A stretch of DNA of 64,000 nucleotides from Erythrophleum ivorense. Its lineage: Eukaryota; Streptophyta; Magnoliopsida; Fabales; Fabaceae. The notes below the pieces were generated by a model. That model was not told the origin of the DNA. It searched no databases and was given only the letters and a program-made list of their open reading frames with translations. Below are positions 36,693 to 46,926 of this stretch, piece after piece. The translations under genes were made by a program, and so were the position numbers. Location: positions 558,001 to 622,000 of the forward strand of contig JAIUCV010000276.1 in NCBI GenBank assembly GCA_026724425.1, in the 5' to 3' direction. The first letter of the stretch is position 1, and each line of letters opens with the position of its first letter.

Positions 36693-39681
36693 CCTTCTTG
36701 CTCTTTATTTCTCTGTCAACCACTACTACCCACAAACAAAAGCAACAAGAACATCATATGCCAGAGAATAAACACTTGTACTACTACCCACAAACAAAAA
36801 TAACAACAACAACAACAACATCATATGCCTGAGAATAAAGACTAGTGCATAAACAGAAAAGGAAAGCAGGAGAAGAAGGGAGAAAATGAATGAGGGTTGA
36901 TAAAAAGAGTCAGAAGAAAAGCAAAATCACCCAAAAGAGAGGCGGCAAGACTGTATTGTAGAATCCAGAAAGAGAAAGGGAGGTTTCGTTTTTCCACAAC
37001 CATATTAAGAAAGAATTGGGAGTACAAACGTGAAAATGATACGGAAAGATCTTATATTTGGGGTCTATGGGAAAAATTTTATACAGTTTAAATTTTTTAT
37101 TTTAAAATTTAAATTCTTCTATTACAAACATACTTAGATTAAAATGCAATAATTTTCTCCATATCGTAAAGCACGAAGAAAGAGAGTCAATAGAACCTTA
37201 ATAAATAACATTATCTTTTCCTTTCTCCGGCTCTGCTTCAGTTAAAACATGAGTGAGTTGCAGGCTTGACTGGGAAATGAATTTGCTCATGTTATAAATG
37301 ATAATGTTTATTCATGTGCTATTATCTCTCTAAAATTAAAAAAAAAAATCATTAAAAATAAAATAACATTTGTGAAGTACCTAAGGGAAAATGAAGAAGA
37401 GCAACAGGAGGGAATTCAAGTCCGCTTGACTGTGGTGTCGCGCCACAAACTTGTCCATTTCATCCGTACATTAGCGTACTAAACAGCCAATCACAAGTCG
37501 AAAACGCATCACATTGATATCATAGCATTTACTGTCACCCTATTACCCTTTCTTTTTTCTTTTAGATTTTTATATTATCTTTAATATTTTAACATCAGAA
37601 AACTGAGATGGACCACTTAAGATATATTTCAAACGAAAAAAATGAAATATGAAAAAATAGATAATAAAAAAATAAACAAAATGAATCAAAAATTACATCC
37701 ACATATTTATTTAAAAATAGTTTTAAAATAAATATTATTAAATAATAATAACATAATAAATATTATATTAATTTTTTTGTTTTTCTCACCTTTTCAATTT
37801 TCATACGAAATATAGCCGCTGTTTGATAGAGGGATTATCTAACTATTTAAAACAATAAAAGTTTTAGGATTAATTAATCACTAAAAATCTAATCTCAAAG
37901 GTTACTTCTAGTGTGACATTTTAAATTTACTTATAAATTTTTTGTTTTAAAATAAATTACCATAAATAAATCTTTCAAATTTCTAATAACATAAATAATA
38001 ATATTATTATAAATTAATTTTAAAATACATATAAAATTTAAAGTAAAATATCTTTAAATAAATAAATTTAACAATTATATGTACAATAATGACCACCTAC
38101 AAATATAATAATCAACATATATTTGTACAATAATTAATACAAAAAATATACTCAAAATTTCTTTGATTTTTAGAATCGTTTGTCCTCGCAACGGTGCCTG
38201 AAGCATTTCGGGCAGCTGTTTGAATTTGGCCATGCTTAGAAAAAGACTTAGCAAATTAACACATTTTAATTTACAAAATACATATTGGCCAAAAAATATT
38301 TCTAGGGCCAACTTATTCCCGAAATAGTTGCATGTTTACTTAATAAAATGAGATGTATTTTTTTTACTGGAATAAATCGAACGTTACAGAAACAAAATGC
38401 ACCTTACTCTCTTGTTTCCACCTTGGTGACCAATGAAGAAACATGGGGGGAGTGACAAGGAACAAACATAAAAACATATGCAACAAACATTGAACAATCA
38501 CACTAGGGGCACCCCTCTTTTGTTTATGTTAATAATGGAGTGGTCCTTGGGGAGAAAAACAGAAAAGGCATGTGCATACTCTTAACCAAAACAAGTCAGC
38601 TACCTAATCTCATATTCTAGTAGAAAATATCATGTACTTTCCCTTCCTCTTTTTATTTTTCTTTTCCTTTTCATTTTATTCTTTCTTCACTTTTCATCCA
38701 GACATTTCATAAAACTTCAAAATCGTGTTTGAATTCTCTCATTTTGGGGTGGGAAAGTGACTATCATGTTTAGCAAATCTTAACCGTTGGTTTCACTGGA
38801 CGTCTTTCTTCTTGTCACATTGATGGGAGAGAAAAGTTGAAGTGTTGCTTTTCATCTTAATTAAAAAAATTATAGTTAAAAATATTTATATTAAAAGAAT
38901 TTAAATTTTAAAATTATTTTTGAAAGAACTAAATATTGGAAAAAAATTTAATCTGAGATCCTTGACTGTAATTTTTTTTACACAATTTAAATTTTTTTGT
39001 TCTTAAAGTTTTTAAAATAATTTTAAATTTCAATTGTATACAAAAATTACAGTTCAAGACTTCAAATAAAAAAAATTTATCCTTAGGTCATTCAGAATAA
39101 TTTTAAAATTTAAGGTCCTCGAATTAATTTTTATTTTATATTAAGTAATGTTTATTAGACTTTAAATAATTTGAGAAAAGTTAAGCTTCACCACCAAAAT
39201 ATTTGTCTTTATGTTCTAGGCATATTTTTCTTAATTACCAAATTCAATACAAGCTAGTAGTGTGATTATATTGTGAATTTTCAAATTTTAAGGCAAAAGC
39301 TGGATATTTGATGAATTTATTATGAAAAACTAAAAGTACTTATACTTATTTCTTTTATGATTTATAAACTCTCATGACTTATGAGATATCGTTATCTCAC
39401 CAAGACATAAAATGTTTTTAATAATTTCCAGGTGAAAGTAATGCGCAGGCAAGGAAAAAGAGCCAAGTTTAGTGACTTGATATTATGTGTTATGAACGCT
39501 GTTTATCTTGGGTTTATGTAAATTATGATGCAATAGATGTGCAAGTATCTTGTAGTAATTATACTTTTGTGTGTTAGCAAGCTTTGTTGGTCTGTGGAAA
39601 TAATGCTTATTTAGTGTTGATATAGCCTAAAATCTACTATACTTAGTCGGTAATGGTAGCATATGGAACACTTGTTGTATG
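36693..39681. promoter_or_regulatory. 5' flank of MADS copy A (former promoter region), no gene
   Basis: This lies upstream of the exon 1 start on the minus strand and is well conserved with 46,927-49,662, including a block around 37,430-37,530 (GTCGCGCCACAAAC, GCAGCC/ACAGCCAATCACAAG, CATCACATTGATATC). A CAAT-like CCAATCAC lies in it. Just upstream of the start, 36,720-36,835 holds a tandem doubling of a CCCACAAACAAAA..CATCATATGCC unit that block B has once. About 37,740-38,240 is AT-rich DNA absent from block B. The regulatory role is inferred from position only. Confidence 0.4.
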
Positions 39682-40072
39682 CATGGCGGAGCCACGTAAG
39701 TGTAAGGCTTTGGACAAAATTACAAGTAGAGGGTATAAATTTTAGTATTTTGCATCTTTTAATTCTAATATTTTACATATTTTATTCTTTATATCTTTAT
39801 ATTTTGAGAATCTACTTGATTTTTGACTCAGATTAGATTGAATTCAAAAATCTTTTAAATATGTGATAACTTAACTCAAACTCAATAAACTTTAACAAAA
39901 AATTTTAAACCTATTTACTAATACTAATATTAATTTTATAAAAAAATAAATATCATTATTTATGGTTTTATTTTTATAATAAAATCCACTCTTTTAAAAA
40001 AAATATTATTTTTAATTATTATTTTTAAAATTATATTGCACCCCCTAACTCAGGATCTTGGCTCCACCACTA
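39682..40072. mobile_element. hAT-like non-autonomous element with 8-bp target duplication
   Basis: The element starts CATGGCGGAGCCACG and ends TTGGCTCCACCACTA, giving imperfect inverted ends built on TGGCGGAGCCA. It is flanked by GTTGTATG at 39,674-39,681 and 40,073-40,080. Block B has one GTTGTATG (49,663-49,670) and no insert. An 8-bp duplication and GTGGCGGAGCCA ends are typical of plant hAT miniature elements. No coding capacity. Confidence 0.88.
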
Positions 40073-40931
40073 GTTGTATGAGTTTGTTGTTGGAAAGCTT
40101 ATGTTATATCCTTGGAATGTATGAGAGTATGTGTACCAAATTTCATGACAAAATGAGTGCCAATGGACTTAGTAAAGTGAAGGACTAGGATCTACATATA
40201 AAACATGGCAAATATGAATGCTCTACAATTTTATGCATAGTTTGGGTATCAAATGGTCTCTTTTTCCTTTGAAATTTGAATAGAATATATTTAAGACCCT
40301 TATGATGAATTTTGAAAAGTTTTATAATTTTTGAAAATGTCTAGCTAGCTCGAATGTCATTAAAACGACATGGGGGCAAGTTTGAATCTTAAACAAAACA
40401 GCTCTAAAATTTGAGTTAGTTGAGGGAACAAATAAATGAGGCTTTATTCGAAACTTTGCACAAGGTATCCAACATATGATTCCTTAAATTTGGGGGATTT
40501 AAGAATTTTTTACTAATAAAAGATATGATTTTGCTATAGAAAAAGTATGGTTGATTTTGAAGGATTAGAACAAAATACTATTTTTCAAATTTTCCTTCCT
40601 TTTATAGTAAACATCACTAAGTTTGTTGACATCATTTAGTTTGGTTTATCTAAAGTAATTAAAGTTATTAAGTTTGATACAACTAAAGTTGTTAAGGTCA
40701 TGTAGACTATAGTTATTAAGGTTGCTGAGTTCACAAGTACCATTTTTAATTAAGGCCATCAAAGTCACATCGTTTTAGGATGGCAACGAATTATGATAAC
40801 CACGCTTGTTGATAAGTCTCAACAAATATTAATTTGTAGTAGTATTTTAAAGAGCTTACCATAGGGTTTAAGATGATCTTTTTGCTCTTTTGCACCGACT
40901 TTCATATAAATTTGCAATATTGTTTGTATTG

Positions 40932-43225
40932 TGTAACACCTAAATATATATATATAATAAAAATAAATAAATAAATAATATATATTTGGTTATAAAAAAA
41001 AACTAAACTAAATAATTTTTCTTTTAATTTATTTTGGAGTATATAAAAATTTTAAAAGACTTTTCCAATCATTTTAAATCTCAATTAAAGCATATTAGAC
41101 TTGTTGGGGGGCAAAAGTGCAATATTGGCCAAAGATTCTTTTATATTCATAAACACCTTCTCTCTCCAACTTTTTCATCAGAAGCATCGTCCCATTTTCT
41201 TCTTCTTCATTTCATTCCTGAAAAAGCTGGCTTCTCTTCGCTGCATCATATATCTCCATCTCCCAAAAATTTCTCTTCTATTTTGGTTACCTCCATTTGC
41301 GCATCTACCACCGTTGGTCACTGTTTCGGCATGCTTCAATCCTGGTGCTTCTTCCCATCATTACAACTCCATTATTCTCATCTTCTTCCCATTTTCTCTT
41401 CACCGTCTAGCTGTCATTTTTGGAACTTTGAGGTAGTTTTTTTTTCTCTTCTCTCTTTATCTTTCTTTTCCATTAATATTGATCCTTTCACATGCTTTAT
41501 TGAAACAAAAAATTCCCTTCATGTAGCTCTCTTCATTCCCAATGCCGTGGGTGAGCTCCATAATTGGGGTTTCTTAAATTTCAACATTTAAATGTAAATT
41601 AACCCTTCTAAAGTTATCTTTGGAGTTCCTAGAAGTAAGTTTTGAACTTAATTTGAGTTATGGAAGCTTAGATTGAATAACCCCAAATTTAGGGTTAGTA
41701 CTTAGGATATAAATGTATATAAGAATTTAGGGATTTATGTATTAGGGGTATATTAGGTTATATAAATAATTATGGATATTATTGGAGTTATTATATAATT
41801 AATTTATATTGGTTATAATTTTAGGTGATACTAGGGAAACTCATTCAACTGAGGCTCAACATTAAACAATGGGGAATAGGGACTTATACTATTAGTCCAA
41901 ATTGGTGAGTGTGTAAATAATGGAGTGGTATACCTACTTCATTTCATTTTATATTTTTTATGGTGAAATTTTTAATTATGTGATTTATGGGCTCTATCCC
42001 TTGGGGAAGTAAATCGGTGTTTCTAAGACCTCAAACGGGATATATATATATATATTCTTATGATGATTTAATAAATTTATCAACACAAATTGATATTTGA
42101 AATGTGGCGTGATATATTCTTGTGGAACGCAAAAGAATGAATTGGATGAGAAGAAAGTGGTGGTGGGTATATGTTTATTTATGAAGAGAGTATTTTATGT
42201 TGTCTTGTGGTTTCATATGTTATAAAGATTTTATTGAAGGTTAACTTGCCGTATTAAATTATTTATTTACTTCTTGATTTCCTTATTTATTTTTTATAGC
42301 TAAATTCCATATGAAAGAATTTTATTTAATTATTTTTATTTTTATTTTATATAATGAATGGGAATTTAGTTAGGATCCCGTAGCCGTTAGCGGAGATAAC
42401 GGCCTAGGTGCACCTAGAATAAATTGTGAACTGTGATGGCACTGTGATGTGATGTATCCAGTGCTGCAATATGAGATATTAGATATATTGTGAAAGTGAT
42501 AAGATGGGATGAATTCAAAGAAACGCCATGATATATGATGATGTGGTTTGATGATTTGGTTCCGCTTTATGATACCCATTCCTATAATATTTTTTTATAT
42601 TTAGAAAATATAGATTTATCTAAAAGTTTCTTCTTATTTAAATAATTGTTCTTCATCTCATCTAATAATTTTATTGCCTAAATTATTTGATGATCATTGT
42701 TTTTTTTTTTAATTTCTGTATGCACTTATTTTTTTTCTTTTCTTTATGCACTTTATTATTTATATACTCACTAAGCCAGTAGTAGGCTTATCCCTCTTCT
42801 TTCCTTATTTTTCAGACCAACAAGTTAAGGAGTGAAGTGATCTGGGAGCTTGAGAGCTACCAGACCCTTAAAGTAGGTGTTTAATTTTTGTGAAATTGTA
42901 TCAGACTCCATGATATGGTGGCATTTAGGTGTAGAGAAGGAAAATTTGGAATTGTATGATCACTTATAATGTGTAAATATTGTCTTTACTTCCTAACTAG
43001 ACATTTTGAGTTGTATGTAACTTGTTATTGCTGGTGCTGGTGCTGGTTTAAAGTATTTTTTTCAGGTTGGGATGTCCAATTTTTAGGGGAGGTGCTGCCG
43101 AATTTTCGGTAGCCTCTAATGATATAATAGTTGATTGTAGATTTTGTAAGGCTTGCTAGGCTAACTAAATCTTCATATTAGTTTAGCCTACGTGCCGGTC
43201 ATGGCTTAGAAATTGGGTCGTGACA
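40932..43225 (+). mobile_element. Solo LTR of a Ty3-type retrotransposon with 5-bp target duplication
   Basis: It starts TGTAACACCTAAATATATA and ends AAATTGGGTCGTGACA. TATTG flanks it at 40,927-40,931 and 43,226-43,230. Block B shows the uninterrupted site near 51,205-51,225, where the flanking text (AATTTGCAATATT, then AATTAGAGTTAATTTG) is continuous. Long LTRs with TGTAACACC and GGGTCGTGACA ends are common for chromovirus Ty3 elements; this family call is inferred. The 185-codon and 111-codon frames at 41,034-41,591 lie wholly inside it and are not host genes. Confidence 0.88.
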
Positions 43226-43349
43226 TATTGATTTTAATTAGAGTTAATTTGTAAGAATCTTCCAATTGAGGTCTTAATCGAAATAATATTTAAAAATTAG
43301 ACTAAGTTTCATGCGTCATTCTATTTAAATAACCTTTGTAAAAAATTAA

Positions 43350-45423
43350 TCAAGAATATAAACAATTATATTAACAAACCCTGCACGCAAATGTTTTGAT
43401 AGATTTTTGCCTTGGAGCATGGTGGATGCAATCTCAACAATAGTTGTATCTTTTCTTTCCACAATACCATTCTATTAAGGTTTGTGCTGAACCATGATCT
43501 CCTAATTGATGGTGTACTCTTTGTAGAACTTGATACATCTTTTATCATTAAATTCTTTCCCATGTTTAATTCTTAAAATTTTAAAAGAATGCCCACTTTA
43601 TTTTTCAACAAATATTTTAAATTGAATAAAGAAGGAGAATACTTCTAATCTTTGCTCAACCAAGTAAACCCACACAGGTTTAAATATCAACAAATAACAA
43701 AAAAAATATATCTTTCTACCAAGAGTGGGGGTTCTTAAAGAACCCCAAATATTTACACACATCAACTCCAACGAAGCTTTTGCCCTCTAACATAATTTTA
43801 GGGATGACAATCTATGTATTTTCCCAAAAATGTATCATTTATATACTTTATTTTCGAAATACATAGAAGGAAGCTCAAGCACCATTACTTTTTAATTTAA
43901 TAATTTAAGGCCATAAAAATTTAGATGGCTATATCTCAAATGCCATAGTATAGGTTTATTTACATTTTCACATTTCATTGTATATTTTTTCCCCAAGAGG
44001 CATAAGAAAAGGAATATTTTTATTGTGGGCCATGTTATTAATAGTTATAAGTTGACACTTATTTTTATTAAGTATGATGCTTTTATTATTATCAAATATC
44101 AACTTGTAGGCTCTAAGTCAATTGACCAACACTTAATCAATTTTTTGTGAGGCCGATAAAATAAAAACATAAAATTTTGTTGGCCATTTTTTGTCTCTAC
44201 AACAATAATGTCATTGCCTTCAACTTGTTGAATTTTTCTATCAGCAAGTATAACTTAATAGGATTTTATATTTTCTTTCATCTAATTTGACAAAGCAATT
44301 TTTATTACTTGTCATATGATTTGAGCAACTATTATATAGGTATCAAACATTCCTTTGATTCTTGATGAGAAAAAAATGTAAAATAAAATAATTGATCAAA
44401 ATATTCATCCTTTTCCAGGGAAATTTGCTTCTTTCTACTAATGCCAACAATCTTTTTTAAGATGAATGCATTTTGTACCTCTTGCATTTGTATTAGCAAT
44501 CTCTTTTATCATGATTATTTTTCTTGCATAAACCGTGACAAGAATTTGATTCATCTTTATTTCCTTGATTTTTGTAATTCTCTCTCCCTTCTACAATAAC
44601 TAGATAATCGTCTATTTTGAAACTTTTGATTGTAGTTATTCTTTTTATCTCTATTATTTTTAGAGATATTTATTTTTTATTGAAAATATTGCTCTAATGG
44701 TTAGCATGTGTATCTCATAGGCATGGAAAGATCCCAATAATTCCATTAGAGTAAGTGTGGATAAATCCTTAGCGTCCTCTATCGTAAACACTATATGATC
44801 AAATTTTGCATAAAGGCTTCTCAATAATTTCTAAATTATTTTCTTTTCTGTTATTGTGTCATTGTAATTTGTAATTTGATTAATAATATTAAAAACATGA
44901 GAGAAGAATACTTGATTTGCTTTGCTTTTTTTCTTCAGTAAAATATCAAAATCTTTCTCTAAAAATTAAAATTTAATAGAGATTACTTTATTTAATCTTT
45001 TGTATTGACTCTTTAAAATTTTTCATACCTCTTTCATGGTACTGACATTCATAATTTTTGAAAAAATTGTATTGCTTACCATTTATTGCATGAAAAGTAA
45101 AGCTTTTGCATCCTATAGCGTATTCTGCTTGTATTGCTTTTTTTTGGTAGATAACCATGTTGCTGATCTTTTGAAGTTGATTCTAAAATTCCTTTTACCA
45201 CTAATTTCTACAAGTCTTGTGAGATAAATAATATCTTCATCTTCTTACTCCGAAAATCATATGCTTCTATGTTAAATAAGGAGATTGAAGCTTGAGTATA
45301 GCTAAATGTTGTTGGATTGAAGGTGAATGTGGAGATCATAGAGAATAATAGGTGAGGTGTAAAAGTATGGTATTAAAATGGCTGGGTATAATTAACTTTT
45401 TAAAACCAAGGCTCTAATACCAT
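43350..45423 (-). mobile_element. Ty1/copia 5' part (integrase, GAG-pre-integrase, gag, primer site) in intron 2 of MADS copy B
   Basis: The minus strand carries gag (about 45,300-44,470), a CCHC-like knuckle around 44,490-44,540 (CKKNNHDKRDC preserved as C-x4-H-x4-C, with an extra residue in the first C-x-C gap), protease/GAG-pre-integrase (about 44,300-43,750) and the start of integrase (about 43,750-43,350). It aligns along its length with 63,100-64,000 at the right edge, so both belong to one family. A primer-binding site (GCTCTAATACCA, 45,411-45,422) adjoins the LTR. The element is cut off at about 43,350, where block A begins. Confidence 0.8.
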
Positions 45424-45832
45424 TGATGGTATTTTAGGTTTAAAGAAATGATGCCTAGCTCGGATTGGAAATTTGACAAATGGGATAATTATATTTAGTG
45501 AATGGATACGTGAGAGAGGGAGAAAGAGTTAGGAGTGTCAAAGCTTTATGCTTCTGATTTCTCTGCACAGATTGTATTACAAGACTAAATATTAATAGTG
45601 CTTTGCTTGTCAGTGCTCCTAGCCACATGTCTACTTCCACCGCCTTGGAGATTTCTACACAATTCTACAATTTGTCAATTTTGTATTACTACTTTTCACA
45701 TGATTTTCTCTGCTTACTTGCTCTGCTGTAGTATTGATGTGCCACCACTTCAGCCAACTTTATCTTTTGCAGCTAGCAATTCTAGGGGCAGCAACTTAAT
45801 CTTTTCATGGATTTGCTTAGATTTTTTTAATA
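45424..45832 (-). repeat. 5' LTR of the copia in intron 2 of MADS copy B
   Basis: On the plus strand it starts TGATGGTATTTTAGG, then GCTCGGATTGGAAATTTG, and runs to about TTTTTTTAAT at 45,832, where intron 2 sequence similar to copy 1 resumes. The first 220 bp match 60,912-61,080. The right end is estimated from where similarity to the MADS intron restarts. Confidence 0.6.
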
Positions 45833-46139
45833 TATATTACATGTACAAAGAATTGGCAAACTCACAAGTACTTGATTTTCAAATTGTGGATGTTTTTTTT
45901 ATAAGCTGATCAAGAAAATTAAGAATAGTTTAGACTTGATAAAAGGAAGAATAGAAAGACAAATAAAAGGCACATGCAATTTTCTCTGCCCATAGAAAAA
46001 GTAACCAAAAATCAATAAGAGGAACAGGAAAAGCCATATGCTTTTTCATTATTCCTTGAGTGTAACAAAATAACAGAGCGGTTAAATACCAGAGGATTAA
46101 TTCAGGATGCATGACACACAAAAAAAAAGGAGGAATAAC

Positions 46140-46926
46140 CTGCATATTTTGTTCAACGAATCTTGCCGTTGTCTGAGCATCTTTGTTGTAACTACAATAG
46201 CGTTCAATTGTCTCCTGGAAGCTATAGAATTGGATCAATTATTTGCTGCAGTTAGATGATCTATATGGCCAAATTAATACTTGAATGAATAGCAGTTGCC
46301 GGAAGAAGATGAGAAAATAGACAAAGGGTATTATCGAAGATGATCTACAGGCTTATGATCGGGAACGAAGAGATGGGAATGAAATTTTGAAATGAAATAG
46401 GGTAAGAAATAATTATAATAATAGTAATTCATTGCCCCTTATTAACATATGACATAATTTTGATACTTTTTGTATCTCTATCTCCCTTTATATAACCATC
46501 ATGTCACACAAGACATGAGAAAATTTGAATTTCGTAGTTACTTAAATTTTCAAACAATTGATCGCGTCATTAAAAAAATGATATCATTTTATATTCCTAA
46601 TCTTCAATCCTCTACCTTCTTCCGATCCCTACTCTAAGAAAATGTGTGAGAATAACTACTGCTGCTCCCTTGTTTGAGATTGCCACTCTTCTAGAGTGCA
46701 TACACATACTATTACACACACAATTATTATGTGATTGAAAAAAGTTAACGTAAAACAATAGTGTAGTAGTGCATAAAGACCAGGAGCTTGCAAATTCATA
46801 GAGCCTGCCTCTCGGAAAGAAGATGATAAGAGCAACCTCAGCATCACATCACAAAGAACTGAGAGCTCAAAAGCCTTCTTTAAATGGGTTCTCTATACGC
46901 TTCATCTGTGTCTTTCCTCTCACCGT
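46140..46926 (-). pseudogene. SOC1/AGL42-like MADS-box gene, copy B: exons 1 and 2, disabled
   Basis: Exon 1 (46,781-46,926) and exon 2 (46,140-46,221) read on the minus strand. Exon 2 gives FQETIERYCSYNKDAQTTAR and FVEQNMQ, 82 bp as in copy 1, with AG acceptor and GT donor intact. Exon 1 is broken three ways. The start codon is ACG (46,926-46,924). About 40 bp are missing after the I-E-N codons, removing most of the A-T-S-R-Q-V-T-F-S-K-R-R core. There are also five extra bases (a GTGAT-type repeat) after L-C-D. Intron 1 (46,222-46,780) matches copy 1 and copy A. Exons 3-7 do not follow: intron 2 runs into a copia LTR, and its continuation is lost at the 43,290/43,350 junction. It cannot encode a DNA-binding protein. 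Confidence 0.88.

Larger units (their letters stand above)
35570..43290. repeat. Duplicated block A (pairs with block B, 46,274-51,292)
   Basis: From TTAATACTTGAATGAATAGC at 35,570 to about 43,290 the sequence follows block B in the same order and orientation, interrupted by private insertions: 35,940-36,370, part of 37,740-38,240, 39,682-40,072 and 40,932-43,225. It contains part of MADS intron 1, exon 1, and several kb of 5' flank of copy A. Block B has its own hAT-like insertion and an extra stretch at about 47,155-47,335. Confidence 0.85.

Noticed and set aside
41034..41591. 185-codon plus-strand open frame, the longest in the window
   Set aside because: It lies wholly inside the solo LTR 40,932-43,225, is rich in F, S and H from T/C-rich DNA, and has no recognisable domain.
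46656..46847. 63-codon minus-strand frame
   Set aside because: Same situation in copy B: a frameshifted MADS exon 1 read through into intron 1.
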